A stretch of DNA of 5,429 nt from Synechococcus sp. UW140 (lineage in GTDB: Bacteria > Cyanobacteriota > Cyanobacteriia > PCC-6307 > Cyanobiaceae): positions 1 through 5,429 of the forward strand of contig CAMDWF010000183.1 in NCBI GenBank assembly GCA_945878795.1, read 5' to 3'. The notes under the pieces were generated by a model. That model had not been told where the DNA came from and made no database searches. It saw only the letters and a program-made list of their open reading frames with translations. Of this stretch, positions 1 to 5,429 are shown piece by piece. The number at the start of each line of letters is the position of its first letter. The first letter of the stretch is position 1. The position numbers were made by a program, and so were the translations under genes.

Positions 1-12
1 GGTGATGGCGGT

Positions 13-16
13 GGAG
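13..16 (+). promoter_or_regulatory. Possible ribosome binding site GGAG for oplAH
   Basis: GGAG lies six bases before GTG 23 and twelve before ATG 29. It is the only well-spaced Shine-Dalgarno-like match among the candidate starts; TTG 191 has AGGGG at 175-179, eleven bases away, which is long. The motif also falls inside an open frame that ends at TAA 17-19 and could be the tail of an upstream gene, so the match may be accidental. Confidence 0.3.
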
Positions 17-22
17 TAATCA

Positions 23-3000
23 GTGCCCATGGCAGTGAACCCGTCAGGGTTTCGAAGTGTTGCTGAGACTGTAACAGATTGTGAAGTAGCTGGACGGCTG
101 GGGCGCCCAGTGAATCCGGAAACAATCCCGCCGCTGCAAAGGGGCCTTAATTTCAGCCCAGTCTCAAGGGCGCCAGGGGCGTCACTGCGCTTGCAGGCCG
201 GCTGGCGTTTCTGGGTCGATCGGGGCGGCACCTTCACCGACCTGGTTGCCTTGCCACCCCAAGGCCCCTTGGTGGTGCGCAAGGTGCTGTCGGTCCAACC
301 CCAACTCCCAGGGGATCCGGCGGTGGCGGCCATCCGCGAGCTGCTGGCTCTCGAGGTCGGCGCCGCCATCCCCCCTGGCCTGATTCAGGAGCTGCGGCTG
401 GGCACCACCGTCGCCACCAATGCCCTGCTGGAGCGCAGCGGCGCCCCCACCCTGCTGCTGGTGAACGCAGGCTTTGCCGACGCCCTGCTCATCGGCGATC
501 AACACCGCCCCGACCTCTTTGCCCTGCAACCGATCCGGCCCGCCCCCCTCTACCGGCAGGTGCTGGAGGTGGCCGGACGCCTGGGGGCCGATGGGCTCGA
601 AATCGAACCCCTGCGCCTTGATGACGACCTGGCCGCTGCGGTGCGGGCCGCCCGCCAGGCCGGTTGCCGCAGCTGCGCCGTGGTGTTGCTCCATGCCACC
701 CGCCATCCACTGCACGAACTGCATCTGGGCCAATGGCTGCAGCGCTTTGGCTTTGAGCAGGTGGTGCTTTCCCATCAGGTGAGTCCCAGCCCCCGGTTTG
801 TGCCCCGCGGCCACACCGCCCTGGTCGAAGCATTTGTGGGTCCGCCCCTGCGGTCCTACCTGGCCCGGGTGGGCGCCGATCTCGGGGCATCCAGCCCCCT
901 GCGGGTGATGCAATCCAACGGCGGCTTGATTGATCCCGCCGCGTTGCTGGCCAAGGACACGATCCTTTCCGGGCCCGCCGGCGGGCTGGTGGGGGCCCTG
1001 GGGGCGGCGAGCGCCGCCGGCCTGGCCGGCCAGGCCCTGGTGGGCTTTGACATGGGTGGCACCTCCACCGATGTCTTTCACGTCCCCGCCGGCAGCCCTG
1101 GCGAAGTGTTCATTCCCGAGCGGCGCCAGCGGGCCGAGGTGGCCGGCTTTGCTTTGCTGGCGCCCATGGTCGCCATCCATACGGTGGCCGCCGGCGGCGG
1201 CTCGCTGATCCATTTCGATGGCGAGCGGTTGCGGGTGGGGCCGGCCTCCGCCGGCGCCGATCCAGGACCGGCCGCCTACCGCCGCGGCGGTCCGGCCACC
1301 CTCACCGACGCCAATGTGGTGTTGGGTCGCCTGCAGCCGGCGTTTTTCCCCCAAGTATTCGGCCCCCAGGGGGACAGGCCCCTCGATCGGCAGGCCTCCC
1401 GAGACGTGCTGGCGGCATTGGCGCGGCAGCTGGAGGCGGCCAGTGGCCTGCCCCACAGTCCCGAACAGGTGGCCGAGGGGGCCATCGCCATTGCCACGGC
1501 CCGCATGGCCGAAGCCATCAAACGGGTGTCGCTGCAAAAGGGCCACGCCATCGACGATGCGGTGCTGTGCGGCTACGGCGGTGCCAGCGGCCAGCACGTC
1601 TGCGGCCTGGCCGAGGCCCTGGGCCTCTCGCGGGTGTTGCTGCATCCCTTGGCCGGGGTGCTGTCGGCCTTTGGCCTGGGCCTGGCCGCTGAACGAATGC
1701 TGCGCGAACGGGTGCTGGACCTGCCCCTCGAATCGAGCGAAGCCGCCGCCGCAACCGCCCTTGCCGCCCTGCGCGCCGACGCCCATGGCTCTTTTACTGC
1801 GGCAGTCCCTGCAGATGCCCCACTCCAAGAAACAGTGACGGCCCACCTGCGCACGCTCGGCTCGGACGGGAGCCTGCCGGTGGCCTGGGGCCCGCCGGCC
1901 GCCATGGCCGCCGCCTTCGGCGCCCTTCACCTGCAGCGCTATGGCTACTTACCCCAGCAACCCCTGCAGCTCGAACGCCTCAGCCTTGAGCTGGTGCGGC
2001 CCGCCCCACCCCTGAATCGAGCGCTGGGACTGGCCGCAGGGGCGGCGGACCCCCAGGAGCCAGACCCCCAGGAGGCAACAACGATCGAACTGCATGGAGC
2101 CGATGGTTGGCAGGCCGTACCCCTGTGGCAACGGGATCGTCTACGCGGCGGCCAGGTTCTGGTGGGTCCGGCCTTGATCGTCGCGGCCACCGGCACCATC
2201 GTTCTGGCCCAGGGCTGGAGCGCCCAAGTGCTGGCCGCCGGCGAATTGCTGTTGCAAAGGGAGAGGCCCCTCCCCCCGGCCGCCGCCGCCAGCCCGGCAG
2301 CAGCTGAGGTCCAACCAAAAGACTCCGGGGCTACGGGCGTTGATCCGGTGCAGCTGGAACTGTTCCAGCACCGCTTCAGCGCCATCGCCGAGCGGATGGG
2401 CGAGCGGCTGCGGCAGACCGCCAGCTCGGTGAACATCAAAGAGCGACTGGATTTCTCCTGTGCCCTCTGCGATGGCTGCGGCGGCCTGGTGGCCAATGCC
2501 CCCCATATCCCCGTGCACCTGGGCTCGATGGGCGACAGCGTCGTCAGCCTGCTGGCGGCCATGGCCCGCGGCGAACGCCCGCCCCTGGCGCCCGGCGACG
2601 CGGTAGCAGCCAACAACCCCTACAACGGCGGCACCCACCTGCCCGACATCACCGTCATCACCCCGGTGTTCGCGCCCACTCCTAACGGCTCCGCATCGTC
2701 GACATCAACAGTGCAACCCCTCTTTTTTGTCGCCAGTCGCGGCCATCACGGCGATGTCGGCGGCCTGACGCCGGGTTCGATGCCGCCCTTCAGCCAATGC
2801 ATCGACGAGGAGGGCCTGCTGCTCGACAATGTGACCCTGCTGAGCGCTGGCCACTTCGACGGCCCCGGCTGGCGCCAGCGGCTGGCGGCGGGCCCCTGTC
2901 CCGTCCGCGATCCAGACCGCCTGCTGGCCGACCTGCAGGCCCAACTGGCCGCCAACCGGCTCGGGGCCACCGAGCTGCAGGCGCTGGTGCAACGCCAAGG

Positions 3001-3946
3001 CATACGAACGGTGCAGCGCGCCATGGCTCAGGTGCAGGCCCATGGCGCCGCAGCGGTGCGCCGCGTCATCGACCGGCTGCAGGACGGCTCCCGCCGCCTC
3101 AACCTTGATGACGGCAGTCAGTTGCAGGTGACGGTGACGGTGGATCGGACCCGCCGCCGGGCCCGGCTCGATTTCACGGGCAGCTCCGAGCAGCAGGCCG
3201 GCAACCGCAACGCGCCGCTGGCCATCACCAAGGCGGTGGTTCTGTACGTGTTCCGGACCCTGGTGGGGGATGAGATCCCCCTCAATGCCGGCTGCTTCGA
3301 ACCCCTCGATCTGGTGGTGCCACCGGGCTGCCTGCTGCACCCCGGGCCGCCGGCGGCGGTGGTGGCCGGCAACGTCGAAACCTCCCAGGCCCTGGCCAAT
3401 CTGCTGTTTGCCGCCCTGGGGGTGATGGCCTCGGCCCAGGGCACGATGAACAACCTCAGCTTCGGCAATGACCGCTGCCAGTACTACGAAACAATTGGCG
3501 GCGGCACGGGGGCCGGTTTTTTCGAGCCAGCGGGCTTCGCCGGTGCTGACGCCATCCAGAGCCACATGACCAATTCGCGGCTCACCGATCCCGAAATCCT
3601 GGAGGCGCGCTATCCGGTGCGCGTCGAATACTTCGGCATCCGCCGCGGCAGTGGCGGGGAGGGGCGCTGGCGCGGTGGGGAGGGCCTGATCCGCGAGCTC
3701 CAGTTTCTCGAACCCCTCACCGTGGCCCTGATCTCCGGCAGCCGCCTGCAGCCCCCGGAGGGCTTGGCCGGTGGTGGACCCGGCGCCCCGGGCCGCAACC
3801 TTTTGATTCCTGCAAACGGTGCCCCCGAGGTGCTGCCGGGCTGCTTTGAGCGCCAACTGGCAGCGGGGGATCGGCTGCGCATCGAGACCCCGGGGGGCGG
3901 CGGCTACGGGCCCCCATCCGGGCCCCCGCTGTCGGATGCTGGCTGA
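23..3946 (+). CDS. oplAH: ATP-dependent 5-oxoprolinase, fused hydantoinase A/B type
   Basis: This enzyme hydrolyses 5-oxo-L-proline (pyroglutamate) to L-glutamate with ATP in the cytoplasm, a salvage step of gamma-glutamyl/glutathione turnover. In the HydA-like half I see DRGGTFTD (66-73), GTTVATNALLER (127-138), SGPAGG (316-321), GFDMGGTSTDV (341-351), DPGPAAY (from 413) and GYGGASGQH (517-525). A beta-rich HydA C-terminal part follows around 570-760 (GPALIVAATGTIVLA from 715), then an Ala/Pro-rich linker. The HydB-like half starts near D774 with SSVNIKERLDFS (801-812), APHIPVHLGSM (826-836), NNPYNGGTHLPD (864-875), SRGHHGDVGG (905-914), IGGGTGAG (1158-1165), HMTNSRLTD (1181-1189) and the terminal ETPGGGGYGPP. 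The total of 1307 residues is slightly above the roughly 1200-1290 usual for fused forms. The start is uncertain: GTG 23 has GGAG six bases upstream, but family-like sequence begins only at W61 (base 203); ATG 29, GTG 110 and TTG 191 are alternatives. Related HydA/B enzymes (N-methylhydantoinase, acetone carboxylase) are less likely because both halves are in one chain. Confidence 0.93.
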   Translation: MPMAVNPSGFRSVAETVTDCEVAGRLGRPVNPETIPPLQRGLNFSPVSRAPGASLRLQAGWRFWVDRGGTFTDLVALPPQGPLVVRKVLSVQPQLPGDPAVAAIRELLALEVGAAIPPGLIQELRLGTTVATNALLERSGAPTLLLVNAGFADALLIGDQHRPDLFALQPIRPAPLYRQVLEVAGRLGADGLEIEPLRLDDDLAAAVRAARQAGCRSCAVVLLHATRHPLHELHLGQWLQRFGFEQVVLSHQVSPSPRFVPRGHTALVEAFVGPPLRSYLARVGADLGASSPLRVMQSNGGLIDPAALLAKDTILSGPAGGLVGALGAASAAGLAGQALVGFDMGGTSTDVFHVPAGSPGEVFIPERRQRAEVAGFALLAPMVAIHTVAAGGGSLIHFDGERLRVGPASAGADPGPAAYRRGGPATLTDANVVLGRLQPAFFPQVFGPQGDRPLDRQASRDVLAALARQLEAASGLPHSPEQVAEGAIAIATARMAEAIKRVSLQKGHAIDDAVLCGYGGASGQHVCGLAEALGLSRVLLHPLAGVLSAFGLGLAAERMLRERVLDLPLESSEAAAATALAALRADAHGSFTAAVPADAPLQETVTAHLRTLGSDGSLPVAWGPPAAMAAAFGALHLQRYGYLPQQPLQLERLSLELVRPAPPLNRALGLAAGAADPQEPDPQEATTIELHGADGWQAVPLWQRDRLRGGQVLVGPALIVAATGTIVLAQGWSAQVLAAGELLLQRERPLPPAAAASPAAAEVQPKDSGATGVDPVQLELFQHRFSAIAERMGERLRQTASSVNIKERLDFSCALCDGCGGLVANAPHIPVHLGSMGDSVVSLLAAMARGERPPLAPGDAVAANNPYNGGTHLPDITVITPVFAPTPNGSASSTSTVQPLFFVASRGHHGDVGGLTPGSMPPFSQCIDEEGLLLDNVTLLSAGHFDGPGWRQRLAAGPCPVRDPDRLLADLQAQLAANRLGATELQALVQRQGIRTVQRAMAQVQAHGAAAVRRVIDRLQDGSRRLNLDDGSQLQVTVTVDRTRRRARLDFTGSSEQQAGNRNAPLAITKAVVLYVFRTLVGDEIPLNAGCFEPLDLVVPPGCLLHPGPPAAVVAGNVETSQALANLLFAALGVMASAQGTMNNLSFGNDRCQYYETIGGGTGAGFFEPAGFAGADAIQSHMTNSRLTDPEILEARYPVRVEYFGIRRGSGGEGRWRGGEGLIRELQFLEPLTVALISGSRLQPPEGLAGGGPGAPGRNLLIPANGAPEVLPGCFERQLAAGDRLRIETPGGGGYGPPSGPPLSDAG

Positions 3947-3952
3947 GGAAGG
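3945..3952 (+). promoter_or_regulatory. Shine-Dalgarno-like GAGGAAGG overlapping the oplAH stop codon
   Basis: GAGGAAGG covers the last bases of the oplAH stop (TGA 3944-3946) and ends five bases before TTG 3958, the most upstream start of the exported-protein frame. ATG 3976 and ATG 4015 have no comparable motif close by. The site could support translational coupling from oplAH, but only if the upstream start is used, which conflicts with the shape of the signal peptide. Confidence 0.3.
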
Positions 3953-4014
3953 CTCCATTGGATTCAGCCCCCCTGATGCGTTTTCCCTTGCAGCACCCCC
4001 CCTCCCGACGCGTT

Positions 4015-4470
4015 ATGCCCAAGAAGGTGGCCCCTGGCCCCTGGCCTCTGGTGACGTTGCTGGCGTTTGTGGCGTTGGCGCCCTTGGGGGCAGGGTTGAC
4101 ATGTTTTCTGGCCCCGCCAATTGCCCGGGCCGAGTTGCCGCCAGCGGTTTACGCCAAACGCCAGCGCCAGGCAGCTGTCGTGCTGGACCTGGAGGTGCAA
4201 CGGGTCAGCCTGATTGGCACGGAGGTACACATCAGGGCCAAGGTGTTGGCGGTGCTACGCCGGCCCAGGGGTTCGTCGCTGGAGGCCGGCCAACGGATCG
4301 ATCTGCATTACAGCCATCCCGAACGCCACCCAGCCGGCTGGTTCGGTCCAGGCCCGATTCGGATGCTGCAGCGGGGCCAAAAGACCCGGGCCTGGCTCAA
4401 TCCCCTCGCCGATCGACCCGGGGGGTTTACCCCGGAGGCTGGGAGCCAGTCGTTTCGGCTGGCTTTGTAG
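4015..4470 (+). CDS. Small exported protein of unknown function (Sec signal peptide)
   Basis: From ATG 4015 this is a 151-residue protein. It opens with MPKK, then a hydrophobic core (about residues 10-33) and a classic signal peptidase I site, PIARA|ELPP, after residue 39, so it is probably exported to the periplasm or beyond. The mature part of about 112 residues has a charged start (YAKRQRQ), alternating hydrophobic stretches suggesting a small beta-rich fold (AAVVLDLEVQRVSLIG, VHIRAKVLAVLRR), then GWFGPGPIRML and TRAWLNPL. I see no catalytic motif and do not recognise a named family. The frame is also open upstream, with ATG 3976 and TTG 3958. TTG 3958 has a good Shine-Dalgarno match at 3945-3952, but starting there would give an unusually long 58-residue signal region, so I prefer 4015. 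It lies 68 bases after oplAH on the same strand and is probably transcribed with it. The 3' end sits at a sharp composition change, so the original C-terminus might have been altered. Confidence 0.75.
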   Translation: MPKKVAPGPWPLVTLLAFVALAPLGAGLTCFLAPPIARAELPPAVYAKRQRQAAVVLDLEVQRVSLIGTEVHIRAKVLAVLRRPRGSSLEAGQRIDLHYSHPERHPAGWFGPGPIRMLQRGQKTRAWLNPLADRPGGFTPEAGSQSFRLAL

Positions 4471-4912
4471 CCTTAAGCAAAGGCCAAACTTGGCCGTTAA
4501 ATACAATTTGCAGGTCGACAAAAAAGCCATATACCTTAACCATAAAGTCACATAAATCCAAAGCTTCGCCAGGCTCATAAAATGGATTATGAATATCTTT
4601 ATCAGAAATAAGCAAAGTCAGCCGGAATCGAGGCAAGGCCCCATTTTTAGCCAATTCGCACAAAAAAAGCACAGTTGATGTCATCCCCGCAACCAAATGG
4701 GCCTCCGGATTAATCGCATTTACGAGATACTTTTCCACCGGAATGGAATGGATGATATTCCGCGGCAAAACCCCGGGCCACTCATGATTTCTTTTCAAGA
4801 CGCTGGGATGCAAAAAGTAATCAGGCGGACCATAACTAGCCAAACCTAGACTTCCATTAAAATATGATGCAACAAGAAGCGAGTAGTCCATATATTTCGA
4901 CTCAACAATCAT
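4427..4912 (-). pseudogene. C-terminal fragment of a sialyl-/polysialyltransferase-like glycosyltransferase
   Basis: This - strand frame of 161 codons starts at ATG 4912. Its first 147 or so residues resemble the C-terminal half of bacterial sialyltransferases and alpha-2,8-polysialyltransferase-like proteins. It has VESKYMDYS near the start, an HP pair (H35-P36 in DYFLHPS), IPVEKYL (57-63) and a Ser/Thr motif in AGMTSTVLF (75-83). In these families the HP and SS/ST motifs bind the CMP-sugar donor, while the acidic D/E-D/E-G motif lies upstream in the N-terminal half, which is absent here. The fragment therefore probably lacks a catalytic domain. Residues from about 148 on are only the antisense of the exported-protein gene, so the natural C-terminus is also gone or replaced. 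Codon use is AT-rich, unlike the GC-rich neighbours, which suggests lateral transfer. A functional parent would add sugars to surface polysaccharide. The family call rests on motif recognition by eye and is moderate. Confidence 0.6.
4475..4912. other. AT-rich island with sharp edges
   Basis: Between the stop of the exported-protein gene and base 4912 the sequence is visibly AT-rich (for example the stretches around 4497-4570 and 4855-4910), whereas both flanks are strongly GC-rich. The right edge coincides with the first codon of the transferase fragment and with an IS-end-like sequence at 4913-4944. The left edge falls within a few bases of the stop codon at 4470. The island appears to be foreign DNA left after deletion or rearrangement. 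Confidence 0.7.
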
Positions 4913-4944
4913 GGTCGCTGGCGTCCCCCTGATTGGTGTAATTC
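4913..4944. repeat. IS-end-like sequence, copy 1
   Basis: This stretch begins GGTCGC, carries a C-run in the middle and ends TGGTGTAATTC (4934-4944). It resembles the copy at 5282-5309 in the same orientation: ten of the last eleven bases agree, and the GGT-x-GC start and C-run are shared, with small gaps between. It directly abuts the broken end of the transferase fragment. Confidence 0.4.
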
Positions 4945-4976
4945 CCGCGGCCCCCCACGCCGGCCTTAGCCGCAGG

Positions 4977-5097
4977 CATCTGCGAAGCAGTAGAGCGCTG
5001 CCTCACTGGTGTCAAGCTGATGATCAGCGATGCCCACGGGGGCCTTACCAAGGCGAGGGTGACCCCGACCCGCAGGCAGCTCCAGGACTGGGTTTGA
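4977..5097 (+). pseudogene. IS256-family (mutator) transposase fragment, frameshifted
   Basis: One + frame reads RCLTGVKLMISDAHGGLTKA over bases 4996-5055. This matches the conserved region of IS256/mutator transposases around the second catalytic aspartate of the DDE triad, usually seen as GV-hydrophobic-ISDAH-x-GL. The expected preceding FLRSL-like segment appears in a different frame (HLRS at 4977-4988), so a frameshift lies at about 4988-4996. After GLTKA the expected QRC-x-x-H continuation is missing, and the frame runs through unrelated residues to TGA 5095-5097. Upstream, the frame is closed by TAA 4939-4941. The fragment retains about 25 recognisable residues of a normal 390-420 residue enzyme and cannot be active. 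It would originally have catalysed copy-and-paste transposition through a circular intermediate. Confidence 0.65.
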
Positions 5098-5103
5098 CAG
5101 CGT

Positions 5104-5119
5104 CGCACCGAAAGGTGCG
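5104..5119. other. Perfect 6-bp hairpin with GAAA tetraloop
   Basis: CGCACC (5104-5109) and GGTGCG (5114-5119) flank GAAA. On the + strand this is a stable GNRA-capped stem. No T-run follows on either strand, so it does not look like an intrinsic terminator. It lies inside the IS debris and may have no function. Confidence 0.4.
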
Positions 5120-5238
5120 CTTGGTGATTTCCCCCGCCTCCATTTCGCCAGGGACCTGGTGATGCGTGTCCCAACGCTGCCCTTGAGTGGCAGGCAAGAA
5201 GCTTGAGGTGGCGAAGCGGAGAGTTGATGGGGGCCTGT

Positions 5239-5301
5239 CCACTCGAGGGGATTGTTAGACGGAAGAGCCTGGGCAAGACAAGGTAGCGCCCCTTCGAGTG
5301 G
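5239..5301. repeat. Interrupted inverted repeat (CCACTCGAGGGG / CCCCTTCGAGTGG)
   Basis: The arms at 5239-5250 and 5289-5301 are reverse complements except for one extra T in the right arm, with a 38-base spacer. The right arm is part of the candidate IS end, so the left arm may be a remnant of an oppositely oriented end or a subterminal transposase site. As RNA, the arms could also pair as a long hairpin. Confidence 0.5.
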
Positions 5302-5309
5302 TGTAACTC
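5282..5309. repeat. IS-end-like sequence, copy 2 (candidate right terminal repeat)
   Basis: This stretch begins GGTAGC, contains CCCCTTCGAG and ends TGGTGTAACTC (5299-5309). It lies downstream of the + oriented transposase fragment, where a right terminal repeat would be expected. No target-site duplication can be assigned because the left end is not identifiable. Confidence 0.4.
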
Positions 5310-5344
5310 AGGAGGTCCTGGGACCCTTTTGGAGGGTGAACAGG

Positions 5345-5365
5345 AGCAGTCGGAGAATGACTGCT
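5345..5365. other. 7-bp hairpin AGCAGTC / GACTGCT
   Basis: A perfect seven-base-pair stem (5345-5351 with 5359-5365) encloses the seven-base loop GGAGAAT on the + strand. No T-tract follows, so terminator function is not supported. The + strand loop carries GGA; the - strand loop carries TCTCC. Confidence 0.4.
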
Positions 5366-5395
5366 TGGAGGCTGATTGCTCAACCCCATTAAACC

Positions 5396-5424
5396 ACTAT
5401 AAACCCTGATCGCTGAATATGCAA
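5396..5424 (-). promoter_or_regulatory. Possible sigma-70-type promoter reading leftward
   Basis: On the - strand, TTGCAT (5424-5419) and TATAGT (5401-5396) are separated by exactly 17 bases. The -10 matches the consensus at five of six positions and the -35 at three of six. Transcription would start near 5389 and run into the hairpin at 5345-5365 and the IS debris, where no intact - strand gene follows. Chance occurrence in this locally AT-rich patch is quite possible. Confidence 0.25.
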
Positions 5425-5429
5425 CTCAG

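Larger units (their letters stand above)
4913..5309 (+). mobile_element. Degraded IS256/mutator-family insertion sequence remnant
   Basis: The segment contains a recognisable transposase piece at 4977-5055 and a candidate right end at 5282-5309 ending in TGGTGTAACTC. A GTGTAA core near the tips is typical of several IS256-family ends. Only about 250 bases separate the ISDAH motif from the candidate right end, whereas an intact element would need roughly twice that for the rest of the transposase, so the interior is deleted. No matching left end in inverted orientation is present in the window. A second end-like sequence at 4913-4944 has the same orientation as the right end, so more than one insertion or a rearrangement may be involved. 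Element identity is supported by the transposase motif; the exact limits are inference. Confidence 0.55.
5310..5429. other. Gene-free right end of the window
   Basis: I see no credible gene here on either strand. Together with the IS debris from 5098 on, it forms a stretch of over 300 bases without a supported coding region. It contains six GGA motifs between 5311 and 5369, two mutually exclusive small stems (GGTCC/GGACC at 5314-5325 and ACCCT/AGGGT at 5323-5337), the 5345-5365 hairpin and a possible leftward promoter. A perfect Shine-Dalgarno-like AGGAGGT at 5310-5316 has no start codon at a usable distance. Confidence 0.5.

Noticed and set aside
2..19. Tail of an upstream + strand gene ending at TAA 17-19
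   Set aside because: Only five codons are visible, so a gene cannot be supported from this window.
71..90. Possible NtcA-type operator (GTA-N8-TGA) before the conserved oplAH region
   Set aside because: Only the first half matches the GTA-N8-TAC consensus, and the position relative to the uncertain start is not informative.
182..1930. Very long - strand open frame (582 codons) opposite the HydA half of oplAH
   Set aside because: It is the antisense of a GC-rich gene with strong third-position bias. The translation is rich in Gly, Gln, His and Ala with no recognisable domain.
2705..3958. Long - strand open frame (417 codons) opposite the HydB half of oplAH
   Set aside because: Same antisense effect of GC-rich codon use, with a low-complexity translation and no motifs. 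The + strand frame carries all the family motifs.
4482..4495. GGCCAA/TTGGCC palindrome after the exported-protein gene as a terminator
   Set aside because: The loop would be only 2-4 bases, the stem is short and no T-tract follows. It also lies at the edge of the foreign island.
4971..5078. Direct repeat CGCAGGCA at 4971-4978 and 5071-5078
   Set aside because: An 8-base match in GC-rich sequence is expected by chance, and no further similarity surrounds it.
5045..5242. - strand frame of 65 codons across the IS debris
   Set aside because: No domain recognised, no ribosome site, and it overlaps the antisense of the transposase relic. I could not support it as a gene, although a translated search could change this.
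5310..5389. AGGAGGT with downstream GTG 5336 (short frame ending at TAA 5387-5389) as a small gene
   Set aside because: The spacing from AGGAGGT to the GTG is about 19 bases, too long. The encoded 17 residues show no features.

Overview
The window looks like a GC-rich cyanobacterial chromosome, most plausibly a picocyanobacterium of the Synechococcus/Cyanobium type. This is inferred from the strong GC bias, the single-chain hydantoinase A/B (5-oxoprolinase) gene and the style of the small exported protein after it. The genus cannot be fixed from the sequence alone.

Layout: (1) Bases 23-3946 (+) are nearly filled by one large gene for an ATP-dependent 5-oxoprolinase, in which the HydA-like (ATP-binding) and HydB-like halves are fused. 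All the family motifs I looked for are present. Only the translation start is unclear, because about 60 codons at the 5' end have no family counterpart. (2) Bases 4015-4470 (+) encode a small protein with a clear Sec signal peptide and an unrecognised mature domain. Its possible upstream starts lie right at the oplAH stop codon, so the two genes are probably co-transcribed. (3) From about 4475 to 4912 the composition changes sharply to AT-rich. This island holds, on the - strand, the C-terminal half of a sialyl-/polysialyltransferase-like glycosyltransferase that has lost its N-terminal half. (4) At about 4912 the sequence returns to GC-rich and becomes a mobile-element graveyard: a frameshifted fragment of an IS256/mutator-type transposase, two similar IS-end-like sequences in the same orientation, and an interrupted inverted repeat. 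(5) Bases 5310-5429 contain no gene I can support. They hold small hairpins, a run of GGA motifs and a possible - strand promoter.

How the parts relate: oplAH recycles 5-oxoproline to glutamate in the cytoplasm. The exported protein shares its orientation but shows no functional link. The transferase fragment and IS debris are best read as a scar: a laterally acquired surface-polysaccharide gene broken next to an insertion sequence. I found no convincing new biological system. The most informative parts are the truncated transferase with its sharp boundaries and the IS scar beside it.
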